64,000 bases of DNA from CAVZVZ01 sp963778895 (GTDB lineage Bacteria > Actinomycetota > Acidimicrobiia > Acidimicrobiales > Acidimicrobilacustridaceae): assembly GCA_963778895.1 (NCBI GenBank), contig CAVZVZ010000001.1, positions 372,001 through 436,000 of the forward strand, read 5' to 3'. The notes under the pieces are model-generated. The model was not told where the DNA came from. It did not search any database and worked only from the letters and a program-made list of their open reading frames with translations. The number at the start of each line of letters is the position of its first letter. Within the stretch, counting starts at the first letter, position 1. Positions 27,726 through 37,112 of the stretch are shown piece by piece. The translations under genes and the position numbers were made by a program.

Positions 27726-29455
27726 ATGCACGACCTGATCATTCGCGGCGGCCGCCTGATCGACGGCACCGGCGCACCCACCCGCGCCGCCGACATCGCC
27801 ATCGACGGCGACCAGATCACGGCCGTCGGCGACCTCGACGGCGCGACCGCCCACCGCACGATCGACGCCGACGGCGCGCTCGTGACGCCGGGCTGGGTCG
27901 ACATCCACTGCCACTACGACGGCCAGGCCACGTGGGACGACGTCCTGGCGCCGAGCTCCTGGCATGGCGTGACGACGGTCGTGATGGGCAACTGCGGTGT
28001 CGGCTTCGCCCCGGCGCGGCCCGACAAGCACGACTGGCTCATCGGTCTCATGGAAGGGGTCGAGGACATCCCGGGTACGGCGCTGTCCGAAGGCATCACC
28101 TGGGACTGGGAGAGCTTCCCCGAGTACCTCGATGCACTGGCGAAGCGATCGTGGACCGTCGACGTGGGCACGCAGGTGCCGCACGGCGCGGTACGCGCCT
28201 ATGTGATGGGCGACCGCGGCGCACGCAACGAACCGGCCACTCCCGAGGACATCGACGCCATGCGAGCGATCGTGCAAGAAGCCATCGAGGCCGGCGCCCT
28301 CGGCTTCTCGACCTCGCGGACGATCGCTCACGTTGCCATCGACGGTGAGCCGGTGCCCGGCACGTTCGCGGCCGAGGACGAACTGTTCGGCATCGGCGAG
28401 GCCCTCGCACGCCTTGGATCGCGGTGTGTTCGAGTTGGCTCCTGCCGGCGCAGCGGGCGAAGACGTCATAAAGCCGGCAAAGGAAGTGGCGTGGATGCGG
28501 CGCCTGTCGGCCGCCATCGGACGACCGGTGACCTTCGCGCTCATCCAGGTGGACGACGCACCAGACCTGTGGCGTGAGCTGATGGACGAGTCGCTCGACG
28601 CCGTAGCCGACGGAGCCGAGCTGTGGCCGCAGGTGGCCGGCCGCCCGACGGGCTTGCTGTCCGGCCACTTCACGACCTACTCGCTCTTCGACATGGTGCC
28701 GGCCTACCAAGCAGTTGAAGGCACGTGACCTCTCCCCCGCCGAGCTCGTCGAGGCGCTGCGCGATCCCGAGGTGCGGGCGAGCATCGTGTCGTGGGAGCC
28801 ACCCGACGACGAGACCGCCGAACGGATGAACCGGGCCTACGGCCGCACGTACGTGCTCGGGCTGCCGCCGGAGTACGAGCCCGGCCCCGAACGCTCGCTC
28901 GAGGTGTTGGCCGCAAAGGCCGGCGTGTCGCCGCTCGAGATCGGGTACGACGCCATGCTCGAGGACGAGGGACGGGGCCTGTTGTACGTGCCGATCCTGA
29001 ACTACGCCGATGGCGACCTCGACCCGGTGCGCGAGATGATGCTGCACCCACGCGCCGCGCTCGGCCTGGCCGACGGTGGCGCGCACTGCGGCGTCATCTG
29101 CGACGCGTCGATGCCGACGTTCATGCTCACGCACTGGACCCGCGACCGCAGCCGCGGCGATCACCTGCCGATCGAATGGGTCGTCAAGAAGCAAACCCAC
29201 GACACCGCCCGCCTGTACGGCATGACCGACCGCGGCACGATCGAACCGGGCATGCTCGCCGATTTGAACGTGATCGACTACGACCGCTTGCAGCTCGGCA
29301 ACCCGATCGTGACCGACGATCTCCCCGCGGGCGGCCGTCGTCTTCTGCAGCAAGCGGAGGGCTACACCGCGACGATCAAGTCAGGCGTCGTGACGTTCGA
29401 GGACGGCGTCGACACCGGCGAGCGTCCCGGCCGGCTGGTACGCGGCACCTGCTGA
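27726..29455 (+). CDS. N-acyl-D-amino-acid deacylase family amidohydrolase (two frame breaks)
   Basis: Metal-dependent hydrolase of the amidohydrolase superfamily (COG3653-like; D-aminoacylase relatives), substrate unknown. Reads in three frames joined near 28410-28425 and 28712-28720. N-terminus MHDLIIRGGRLIDGTGAP is the beta-sandwich; metal-binding DIHCHYDGQATWD, then MGNCGVGFAP, FSTSRTIAHVAIDGEPVPG and late LGLADGGAHCGVICDAS follow family order, ending in the composite beta domain. About 575 residues after repair. ATG at 27726 follows GGGGGA. It is followed after 7 bases by the Rieske oxygenase gene, so the two form an operon, probably catabolic. Confidence 0.88.
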
Positions 29456-29462
29456 ACGAGTC

Positions 29463-30776
29463 GTGAGCGACGAACACCAGCCGACACCCATCACCATCCC
29501 GGTTTCGCGCTATCTGGACCCCGCGTTCGCCGCGCGCGAGACCGAGCGGCTGTGGCCGCGTGTGTGGCAGTTCGCCTGCAGTGTCGACCACGTGCGCGCG
29601 CCCGGTGACTTCTACGAGTACCGCCTCGGCCCGTACTCGACGCTCATCGTGCGCGGACGAGACGGCGTGCTTCGCGCCTTCCAGAACGTATGTCGCCACC
29701 GCGGCAGCTTGTTGTGCGAGGGCACGGGCGGCGAGCTCGGTGAGATCCGCTGCCCGTTCCATCGCTGGACCTGGGACCTCGAAGGCCAACTGCGCGAGGT
29801 GCCGTCACGCCGTGAGTTCGGCGTTCGCAACGAGGACCTGCCCGTTGCTCGAGGTGCAGGTCGACACCTGGGGACCGATGGTCTTCGTCAACCTCGACGT
29901 CGAGGCCGAGCCCCTCGAGATCGTTCCTCGATCCCGGTCCCGGCCGACAGTGCGTGGGCCCGCCTCGACGAGTACCAGTGCACGGCGAGCGCGAGCGTGC
30001 CGGCGCGGTGCAACTGGAAGACGCTGATCGACGCGTTCAGCGAGACGTATCACGTGCAGGGCATTCACCGCGAGATGTTGCCGATGTGCGACGACGTCTA
30101 CGGGCCGCAGGGCGTGTGGGAACGCCATGGCCGGCTCATCCAGCCGTACGGCTTGGCGTCACCGCGACTGCGCGATCGCCCCGACGATCAAGGTGTGTGG
30201 GAAGCGTTCGTCGAGATCATGGGCAATCGAGTCGGGCTCCCGACCGACAAGGCTGCGGCCGGTCCCGCACCGCAGGTGCCTCCCGACAGCACGTTCCGCG
30301 AGGTGCTCGCCGAGCGCATTCGCGAGCGAAACCGCGACATGGGCATCGACATGTCGGACTTCGACACTGACCAGATGCTCAACATGTCGCAGTACAACCT
30401 GTTCCCGAACATCACCGTGCTGGTGTTCTCGGACATGGTGAACGTGATCCGGTCCCGTCCGGGCGACGATCACGAATCGGCCTTCATGGATGCGTTCTTG
30501 TTCGAGCGCCGGCCGGTGGGATTCGAACCCAACGGCGCGCGTCCTCTGGACCTCGTGCTCACCGCCGATGACGAGCTCCCTCTCGGTCTCGTGCTCGGTC
30601 AGGACGTCGCCAACTTCGAGCGGGCCCATCGCGGCATGCGCCAGCCCGGCCTGACGCATTTGACGGTGTCACCGACCGAGGAGTGCCGGCTGGTCAACCT
30701 GCACCGCAACCTCGAGGACTATCTCGGTATCGCGCCGACGGAGCTCGTCGGCGCGGAGCAGCTGCGCGAGCCCTGA
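29463..30776 (+). CDS. Rieske non-heme iron oxygenase, large (alpha) subunit (two compensating frame breaks)
   Basis: Ring-hydroxylating or demethylating type oxygenase. The Rieske site is CRHRG (Cys77, His79) and CPFHRW (Cys97, His100). The catalytic iron site is in the segment DAFSETYHVQGIHREML. Between about 29848 and 29930 the frame shifts and returns: the displaced frame reads LLEVQVDTWGPMVFVNLDVE, the expected hinge, so two indels cancel. GTG start at 29463, 7 bases after the deacylase stop. No reductase or ferredoxin gene is adjacent, so electrons must come from elsewhere. Substrate unknown; total 437 residues is usual. Confidence 0.88.
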   Translation: MSDEHQPTPITIPVSRYLDPAFAARETERLWPRVWQFACSVDHVRAPGDFYEYRLGPYSTLIVRGRDGVLRAFQNVCRHRGSLLCEGTGGELGEIRCPFHRWTWDLEGQLREVPSRREFGVRNEDLPVARGAGRHLGTDGLRQPRRRGRAPRDRSSIPVPADSAWARLDEYQCTASASVPARCNWKTLIDAFSETYHVQGIHREMLPMCDDVYGPQGVWERHGRLIQPYGLASPRLRDRPDDQGVWEAFVEIMGNRVGLPTDKAAAGPAPQVPPDSTFREVLAERIRERNRDMGIDMSDFDTDQMLNMSQYNLFPNITVLVFSDMVNVIRSRPGDDHESAFMDAFLFERRPVGFEPNGARPLDLVLTADDELPLGLVLGQDVANFERAHRGMRQPGLTHLTVSPTEECRLVNLHRNLEDYLGIAPTELVGAEQLREP

Positions 30777-30859
30777 TCCTCTGAGCGTGGGCCGACCGCG
30801 CATAGGTCGAACTGCCTACTCCGATCAAGCGACGAGGTCACGAAGCCGAAACATGGTCG

Positions 30860-30900
30860 TGCCCGGCGGGCTGTGGGCACGGTCCACCCGCCGTCTTTCT
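30860..30900 (+). terminator. Possible terminator after the Rieske gene
   Basis: Two alternative hairpins can form: CGTGCCC with GGGCACG (30860-30866 / 30877-30883), and GGCGGG with CCCGCC (30867-30872 / 30889-30894), the latter followed by GTCTTTCT. Position, about 85 bases after the Rieske stop, suits a terminator, but the U tract is short. Confidence 0.4.
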
Positions 30901-30957
30901 GCACCTGCCGGGCACACCACGTGCCGACCGTCGCGAGCGCCCGTCTAGCCTTCCGGC

Positions 30958-31314
30958 GTGGCTGTCTGGCTGGGGAACGAACTCGAGGTCGGCGGCCAAT
31001 GGGATGGGCGCCTCACGCTCACGTTCTGGTTGACCGAGCACCCCGACGACCATTGGATGGACGTGTTCAACCTCGAGTTGGGCGAGCGTCAGCACGGGCT
31101 GCGGGCCGTATTGACCAACGTCCGAGCCGAGGCCGTATTGACGTTCCGCGACGTCGGGCTGGAAACACTGCAGGAGACGCTCGACGTGATCGGTGCTGCG
31201 CTCGAGGCCACCCTCACACGCTACGCGAGCGATCTGAAGTTCACCGAAGTCATCGGCCGCCAGGCCTTGGGCGTGGTGAAGGAATGGCGCGAGGGCCTCA
31301 AGCGCCCCGAGTAG
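30958..31314 (+). CDS. Conserved-looking cytosolic protein of unknown function
   Basis: Not recognised. 118 residues with no signal or membrane segment: an N-terminal part that looks like beta strands (LTLTFWLTEHPDDHWMDVFN) and a C-terminal helical part (VGLETLQETLDVIGAALE, then QALGVVKEWREGLK). GTG start at 30958 without a clear ribosome site. The frame is clean and codon use matches neighbours. It faces the minus-strand secreted-protein gene across a bidirectional terminator. Confidence 0.6.
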   Translation: MAVWLGNELEVGGQWDGRLTLTFWLTEHPDDHWMDVFNLELGERQHGLRAVLTNVRAEAVLTFRDVGLETLQETLDVIGAALEATLTRYASDLKFTEVIGRQALGVVKEWREGLKRPE

Positions 31315-31331
31315 CCGGCCAAGAGATAGTC

Positions 31332-31363
31332 GTTGGCAGTCCAGCGTGAGCCGGACTGCCAAC
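31332..31363. terminator. Bidirectional terminator hairpin
   Basis: Perfect 11-bp inverted repeat GTTGGCAGTCC / GGACTGCCAAC with a 10-base loop, placed between the convergent genes ending at 31314 (plus) and 31386 (minus). No long T tract on either side, so efficiency is uncertain. Confidence 0.65.
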
Positions 31364-31385
31364 AACCAATGCCTTTGTGATCAGG

Positions 31386-31460
31386 TCAGAAGCTGAACCG
31401 GGTCAACCGGCGCAGCAGACCCAACCGCCGCAGCTGCGGCGCTTGGTAGCGCTTCTTCAT
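31386..31460 (-). CDS. 24-residue peptide with a lasso-leader-like motif
   Basis: Short gene not expected from length filters. ATG at 31460 follows AAGGAGGGACAG, an excellent ribosome site (GGAGG 6 bases upstream), and begins 11 bases after the stop of the secreted-protein gene at 31472. The peptide is 24 residues, starting MKKRYQAPQLRRLG. Tyr5, Pro8, Leu10, Gly14 and Thr20 match the lasso-peptide leader pattern YxxPxLx3Gx5Tx position for position. After Thr20-Arg21 only three residues (FSF) remain before TGA, so there is no usable core. It could be a truncated or orphan leader, or a regulatory peptide. No leader peptidase or RRE gene is seen nearby; a lone asparagine-synthetase-like gene lies 7 kb away. 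Confidence 0.55.
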   Translation of the reverse strand: MKKRYQAPQLRRLGLLRRLTRFSF

Positions 31461-31471
31461 CTGTCCCTCCT

Positions 31472-33426
31472 TCACTGGCCATCCCAGATCATGACGGCCG
31501 CCGAAGAACCGGCTGCCCCCAGGACCCGAATGCTGATGGTGTTGCTGGCCCCGAGCGCACCCAGATCAACCGTCTGGCCATCCGGGTTCCAGATCACACT
31601 CGTGACCCCGTTGACATCGACGGCAACCGCCGACACCCCGGCCGCGTCGCTGATCGACAGGTAGTGCTCGGCCGCCGGAACGCCCGAGAACACATGGGAC
31701 TGACCCGCTGACAACGTCGCCGTCACCGGATCGCAGATGGTGACGTTGCCGGCCTTGTCGGTCGCCGTGAACTCCACCGACGCGCCCTCACCGAGCTTGA
31801 TCTTCGACGCGGTGACGATCACATCGCTCGTCGTACCCGGCGTGAAGGCCGGAATCGACGTCGTGGCGTTCTTCGTCTTGGTGGCATTCACCGTCGCCAG
31901 ACCACTACCCGAATCACCGACCCTCACCGAAATACCCGACGAAGACGCCGACACCAGCGCACACACCGGAGGCGTCTTGTCCGTAACCGGCGACGTAACC
32001 GTCACCGTGGCCGAATCCGACACCGGCGGGTTCTTCCCGTCCGACGCCGTCAACGTGGCGGTGTACGTACCCGGAGTCGTGCACGTGACACTCGCCACCG
32101 CCGCCGTGTCCGGCGTGATCACACAACCCGAACCCGACACCGTCCACTTCAACGTCAACGGATCATTCTCAGGATCCGACGCCGAACCATTCAACGCCAC
32201 CGCAGTATTCGGAGCCGTCGACACATCCGGACCCGCATTCACCACCGGCGGCTTGTTCGTAACGATTCCGGTCCAGTCCATGCTGGCCGACCCGGTGGCC
32301 TCGCACGGCGGCTTGTTGTCGGCGTCATAGCAACCCGCGATCTGGTCGTTGCCCGCATTGGCGCCGATGTAGGTGAAGGTCGCCTTGCCGTTCGCGTCAG
32401 TCGTTGCAGTTCCGGTGGTCGGGTTCACACCGCTCACGTTGAAGCTCACCACTGCGTTTCCCACCGGCTTGTTGGCGTCGTCGGTCAGCGTCGCCGTGAC
32501 GGTGTGGCTGGTGCCCGTGGGCGCCGAGCCGGTCGCCGGTGCCAAGTTGAGCTGGAACGACACGGGCTTGGCGCCCGACTTGCAGTCGACGGCCGGGTTG
32601 GTGACGAAGCCGGCCCGCAGGTTGTCGAGGAAGACTGCGGAATCGAGGGCCTGGTCACCCTGGTCGAAGATCGAGAAGTAGACCGAGTGGGCGCCCGGCG
32701 TCACCTGGCTGAAGGCGCTCAGCAAATCGGTCGCGGCCCCGTTCGAGTCACCCCCGGCCCCGTCGAACGCCGTGCCTGTACCGGCCGCGGGCGTCATGCC
32801 ACCGAGGCCGGTCGAGTTGATGCTCACGACATCACCCGAGCCGTCGAAGGCGAAGTTGTTCGGTGCGGTGATCGGCGGAGCCGCTCGTCGTCCACGTCGA
32901 GTTGTCGAGCTCCGCGATGAACGCATCGTTGAAGGACGTGCCCACGTAGATCGGGAACTCCTCGGAGAGGAACCGGAAGTCGAACGCCATGCAGTTCGCC
33001 CCCGCCGGCACCGTGATGTCGGTCTTGAGGATCGTGACGTCTTCATCGGTGTTCCCACGTACCGGCCCGCCGCCGTTGCTCGTGTCTGCGAACGTCCCGG
33101 GGTTCGGGTACGGAGTTGACGTCGCCGCTCGTGAGGATCCCGAAGGTCGAGCCGTTCGTCGGGAAGCCCGTGAGAGCAGTATCAGAGGTGCCGTTCGGCG
33201 TCCCCCCGGTGGTCGACACGAACGATGATCCCGTGACCGCAACCGATGGCGACGCGAGCGCGGTGGAGATCGCCTGTGCTCCGGCCGCGCCGGTTTGAGC
33301 CGTCACCGCCGCGGACGCCGCCGGTGCGGTCGCAACGATCGCCGTCAGGGTTCCCAGGAGGAGCGCCCCCAACGCCACGATCGCTCGAATCCTCAATGTT
33401 CCAATTCTCAGTTTTCGGTCCCGCAT
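31472..33426 (-). CDS. Secreted protein: anchor-L-like domain plus Ig-like/PKD-like repeats (two frame breaks)
   Basis: Starts with a Sec signal peptide (IVALGALLLGTLTAIVATAP, cleavage after ASA). A first domain (ILTSGDVNSVPNPG, then NCMAFDFRFLSEEFPIYVG, FNDAFIAELDNSTW) has the choice-of-anchor-L pattern. Then come an invasin/Big-1-like Ig domain (TVTATLTDDANKPVGNAVVS ... ANGKATFTYIGANAGNDQI), a PKD-like domain (NKPPVVNAGPDVSTAPNTAV, SDPENDPLTLKWTV) and a further beta domain ending in IWDGQ. Frames change near 33115 and 32880. No sortase motif or C-terminal transmembrane anchor is seen. Probably an extracellular surface or matrix protein. It follows the metalloprotease gene on the same strand. 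Confidence 0.75.
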
Positions 33427-33552
33427 GGGCCCACCCTTCCAGTCGCAACGCTCGGCTGACTCCCGCGCCCACCCTCCGAGTAACCGGAAGAAGTGCGCTA
33501 CCGAGGAGCATCACAGGCTCGACGTGGTCGTGAAATACGTCAACGGAGGTAT

Positions 33553-35163
33553 TCAGTCAGGCGTCTGAGGACAGAGAGTGACTTGGCGGCCACGTCGCAG
33601 AGCGAAGCCGCGGCGGTGGCGCTCAGAGCGGCCTATCCGTGCTGGGCGCTGGCCGGTACCGGCTGCTCGATCGACGACCTGGGGCGGGGCCACCCGGGCG
33701 CCGTCGATGTCGGTCAGGCCGGCGAAGCTGACCGTGGCCCAGTCGTTGTTGTCGGTGAGTACCGACTTGAGCGCCGTCGCCGTTGAGGTCCACCGACAGA
33801 TCCCGGTGGGTCGAGGACGCCGTTGCCGTTCCAGTCGAGCGCCGGGCTGATCCGCACACGCCGTGCGCCTCGTTGAGCGAGTTCTCGTTGAGCGAGATGC
33901 GGGTGCCGACGGGAGTAGTCGAGGACCCCGTCGCCGAAGGCGTCGCAGTTGGTGTCGATGCCCGGGAACTGGAACTGGTAGTTCATGACCGAGTTGTAGT
34001 TGGGCTTGTAGTTCGTGTCGACGGTGCCGCCGTGGTGCAGGTTCAGGTTGTGGCCCATCTCGTGCACGATCGTGTTGGCCACGTTGCTGCGTCGAGCCGT
34101 AGCAGTAGAGCGACACGATCGTGTCGTCGCCCGGGAGCTCGGCGACGCCGGAGCTGTCCGACCCGTTGTAGCGGTGCGGCATCAGCACGTAGTGGAAGTA
34201 GCCGTTGCGGTTGGCGGCGAAGTTGGCGCTCTTCATGTTGAGGAACTCGCTGCCGCCGAAGCCAGGCGCTGCGTCGAAGGTCACGTTGATCTGGCCGTCG
34301 GCGTCGGCGATGAGGTTGCCGCCGGTGAACGGGGCGCCCTGGCCGTAGTCGGCGATGAGGTGAACGCCGGTGGTGCCGTCGGGGTTCGTCAGCGGCGAGC
34401 TGGCGTAGGCCGCGGACACCGCCGAGATGATGGCCGGAGTCGGCCGATGGCTGTGCGCCGCGCACGTGCCGGTATCGGCGTTGTCGTCGAACCAGTCGAA
34501 CTCCATGGCCAGGTCCTTGTGCGTCGGCATGGCGCCCATGCGTCGGCAGGTTCAGGCCGGCGAGCGTGCCGAGGGTCTCGTCGCCGTCCTTGATGCCGTC
34601 GCCGTCGGTGTCGGCCACGTTCGGGCTTGGTGCCGGTGTTGGCCAGCGTTGACGAAGACGCCGGTGTTGGTCTCGGCCCAGTCGGGCAGGCGGTCGCCGT
34701 CGGTGTCGGTGTCACCGTTCGTGCAGGCCTTGGTGCCGGCCGCGATGCTGCCGGCCGGGGTGGTGAAGCTGGTCGAGAGCCGGCCGAGCACGGCGTAGGT
34801 GCCGCCGATGTTGCCGCTCCACTCGGTGCCGCCGCCGTGGTTGCTGTAGGCAGTGACCGTGAAGTCGTAGGTGGTGCCCGAGGCCAGGCCGGTCATCGTG
34901 CAGTTCGTGGCCGGGCGCCACCACCGTGTCGACGACGGTGCCGTTCGACCGTGAGCTCGTAGTAGGCGATCGAGTCGCCCGCGTCCTCGTCGAACGCCTG
35001 GTTCCAGATCAGGCGGACGCTCGAGCCCGCTCCCGGACTTGGCCACCATGGTGCTGGTGCCGCCGAAGCTCGGCAGGCAGGCCGTCGCCAGCAGCACCAC
35101 CCCGGCGACCAGCATCAGTCGTCTCGGCATCGAACCGAGCAAACCCGTAGAGGTCCCCAGCAT
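33553..35163 (-). CDS. Secreted zinc metalloprotease with FN3-like and thrombospondin-3 repeats (many frame breaks)
   Basis: ATG at 35163 follows GGAGGG. A lipoprotein-like signal (LMLVAGVVLLATACLPSFGG) leads into a fibronectin-III-like domain (VRLIWNQAFDEDAGDSIAYY; LASGTTYDFTVTAYSNHGGG), then Ca-binding thrombospondin type 3 repeats (DTDTDGDRLPDWAE, ADTDGDGIKDGDE), and a protease domain with zinc motif HEMGHNLNLHH (HExxHxxNxxH, like metzincins but Asn where Gly is usual). The end has DWNGNGVLDP and VDLNGDGA, dockerin-like acidic loops, and NDWATVSFAGL. At least six frame changes occur between 35050 and 33790. All domains are present, so I annotate one gene; real decay cannot be excluded because the break density is the highest in the window. 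Confidence 0.7.
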
Positions 35164-35290
35164 TTCGTCACCCTCCCACCCAGAGGACAGCCTCACGACC
35201 GCCCGCGCGCCCGTAACTCACTTAGGCACCTTCCTAACACACCGTCTCTTCGGTCCGTGCGCTCGTCACTCATTCAGAACCACGGCCGCC

Positions 35291-35330
35291 GGCATAGCGG
35301 GCGGGCATAGCGGGCCGGCAGAGCGGCGAG
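35291..35330. repeat. Short imperfect tandem repeat
   Basis: Three near copies of a 12-14 base unit (ggcatagcgggc, gggcatagcgggcc, ggcagagcgg) in the gap between the metalloprotease gene and the M48-like gene. No gene or promoter was recognised in 35164-35370. Confidence 0.5.
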
Positions 35331-35370
35331 AACACGGTAACCGGGCTTCGACTGGGCCCTGGCGGCTCCG

Positions 35371-35895
35371 TTATCGATCGGAGGTTCGCGTAGAGGATTC
35401 GATCGCAGCGATGCGGCGATCCAGGCCGACCGCGTTCGCGGATCGCGCGGTGATGGCGGTCGTTGAGCGGGATCGCCATCTCAGGCGGGAACTCGATCCA
35501 CAGTGGCGCGCCTTCCGCGGCCAGGCCGCTCGGGATGCCGGAATCGTCGGCGATCGCACGGAATGCGTCGACGAGAGCGTCGGGGTCACGAGTGAAGCTG
35601 GCCGCGACAGGTCGCGTCCGGCGGTCAGCGCGACGATCGAGGTCGACAGTCGCACGTCGCCACCGGCGATCAGGGCCACCTCGTAAGCCAGCACTGCTTC
35701 GAGCTGATGCCGCTTCAGGGTGAGCAGGCCGCGGGTCAGGACGACCGTCATCGACGACGCCTTTGTGCCGATCCCCATCGCATTCAACGACCGCGAGGCG
35801 ACGATCCAGAGCGCGGTGAGCACAGCCATCAATTTCAGGCGCTCAACTGGTGTGCCCACATACGACCACGCCACCAGGCCGTGCTCTCGGCTCAT
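35371..35895 (-). pseudogene. Degenerate M48 (HtpX-like) peptidase fragment lacking HExxH
   Basis: Resembles the centre of M48 peptidases: SLNAMGIGTKASSMTVVLTR then GLLTLKRHQLEAVLAYEVAL aligns with the NAFATGR...VTSGLL...LEGVLAHELSH segment of the genuine HtpX at 59318. The zinc motif HELSH is replaced by YEVAL (residues 71-75), losing both His ligands. The N-terminal transmembrane helices are missing. Further on, the frame shifts near 35600 (DPDALVDAFRAIADDSG in the other frame) and returns near 35430 for the M48-like end GLDRRIAAIES. ATG at 35895 has GGAG upstream, so a short inactive protein may still be made. Either a remnant or a non-catalytic homologue. Confidence 0.6.
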
Positions 35896-36180
35896 CGCCG
35901 CTCCATCCGATCCCTCACCCGCGGATCATCGTCTCATCGATCGTCATAGCTGAGCACCACGACGTCCCGATCGGAAGCCGGAATGAGCTCGGGATGAATG
36001 ACGGTCGAATCGAGTCGCCTCTACCTTGTCGTGCCCAGCCTCGACCCACCGGCAAAGGCGCAGCGCAATGGAAACCCGCACTCAACGTCTTGCCATCACC
36101 TTCGAAGGCCGCATCCTCACCAACGACCGATGACAACCGCCAGAACCAGTTGCACCGTTATCCCTAGTGTTCTGATTAGT
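35896..36180. other. Intergenic stretch, no assured gene
   Basis: Divergent spacer between the M48-like gene (minus) and the small membrane gene (plus). It contains one 21-codon open frame at 36068-36133 (begins METRTQRLAITF) without a good ribosome site, probably not a gene. TTGCAC at about 36146 could be a -35 box for the gene at 36222, but no convincing -10 box was found. Confidence 0.5.
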
Positions 36181-36201
36181 CCCGCCGGTACCTTCGGCGG
36201 G
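36181..36201 (+). promoter_or_regulatory. Hairpin in the 5' leader of the small membrane gene
   Basis: CCCGCCG / CGGCGGG, a 7-bp perfect stem with a 7-base loop, ending about 10 bases before the AGGAGG ribosome site of the gene at 36222. No T tract follows, so it is more likely a leader structure than a terminator. Confidence 0.45.
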
Positions 36202-36221
36202 CGCAGACAGGAGGCCAATCC

Positions 36222-36434
36222 ATGCCAGATAGCGACAGGATCACGGAGGCGGAGGCGAACCTCGCTCGGGTACACACGGCGCTCGAACCGGTGAGGGAGG
36301 TGCTGCACGAAGTCGACCGGATACAGTCGTCCGCCGAGCGAACAGCCTCCCATTTGCGCGTGGCAGCGATCGCGTTCGCCATCGGCGCAGTCGCCATAGG
36401 CATCTCGGGTGCAATACGTCACCGACACTCGTAG
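36222..36434 (+). CDS. Small single-pass membrane protein
   Basis: 70 residues. ATG at 36222 has a strong AGGAGG ribosome site. An amphipathic, coiled-coil-like N-terminal part (ITEAEANLARVHTALEPVRE, VLHEVDRIQSSAERTA) is followed by one transmembrane helix (AAIAFAIGAVAIGISGAI) and a short basic tail (RHRHS). Tail-anchored layout. Not recognised as a family; function unknown. Confidence 0.7.
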   Translation: MPDSDRITEAEANLARVHTALEPVREVLHEVDRIQSSAERTASHLRVAAIAFAIGAVAIGISGAIRHRHS

Positions 36435-36447
36435 CCAGGATGGCGCG

Positions 36448-37112
36448 GTGAGTCGCCTTCGCCATGGCTACACCAACCTCACTCGTCGGCTCCCTAGCGG
36501 GAGGGTCGAGAAGCGATACGAGGGGTGGACCGCTTCGCGCGAGCCGACTGCGAATACGCGTGCCTGACGCGTCTAGCTCATCGACTTCCGGTCCCCGAAG
36601 CCATCGGACGAGACCCCGCAGTCCCGCTGCTCGTCCTCCGGGATGCGCCCGGCACGCCCGGTCAGGAACTGATCGAGGCGGGTTGCGCACCCGCAGTCTT
36701 GCGTTTGCTCGGCTCGGTTCTGCTCGCGCTGCAGCAGATTGATCCCTCGGCCGTGCCCGGTCTTCTGGGAACGGGACCCGTGATCGTCCACGGGGACTTC
36801 GGACCACAGAACGTGCTGATCGAAGGTGACGCGATCAGTGCGGTGGTGGACTGGGAGTTCGCCCACCTCGGAATGCCGGTTGAGGACCTCGCATGGGCGG
36901 AGTGGATCGTTCGCATGCACCACCCGGATGCAGTGGACGACCTGCCCGAGTTGCTCGACACCGCTGGGCTTGGCGTCGAGTGGTCGGCGCGTCATCGGGC
37001 GATGGTCGCGAGGTGTGAGGAGCTGACACGGATGGCGGAGGCCACGGAGTCGCCGGATGCCATCGCCCTCTGGAGCGATCGGCTCCGTACGACCGAACGG
37101 TGGAGAGAATGA
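36448..37112 (+). CDS. APH/choline-kinase-fold phosphotransferase (one frame break)
   Basis: Small kinase-like protein of about 220 residues. Catalytic loop VIVHGDFGPQNVLI (Asp as base, Asn as metal ligand) and the second metal motif VVDWEFAHLGMPVEDLAWAEW are intact. The start is likely GTG at 36448 (SRLRHGYTNLTRRLPSGRVE), with a frame change in the run GAGGGG near 36514-36522; without repair, translation would begin at the GTG at 36525 and lose the nucleotide-binding N-lobe. Substrate cannot be told from sequence: aminoglycosides, choline, homoserine or sugars are all possible for this fold. Confidence 0.8.

Noticed and set aside
26250..28673. Long minus-strand open frame (about 807 codons) opposite the IclR and amidohydrolase genes
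   Set aside because: It mirrors genuine plus-strand genes with recognisable motifs and has no family features.
33553..35163. Calling the metalloprotease a pseudogene
   Set aside because: All domains and the zinc motif are present in order; the breaks resemble those in essential alaS, so decay is not shown.
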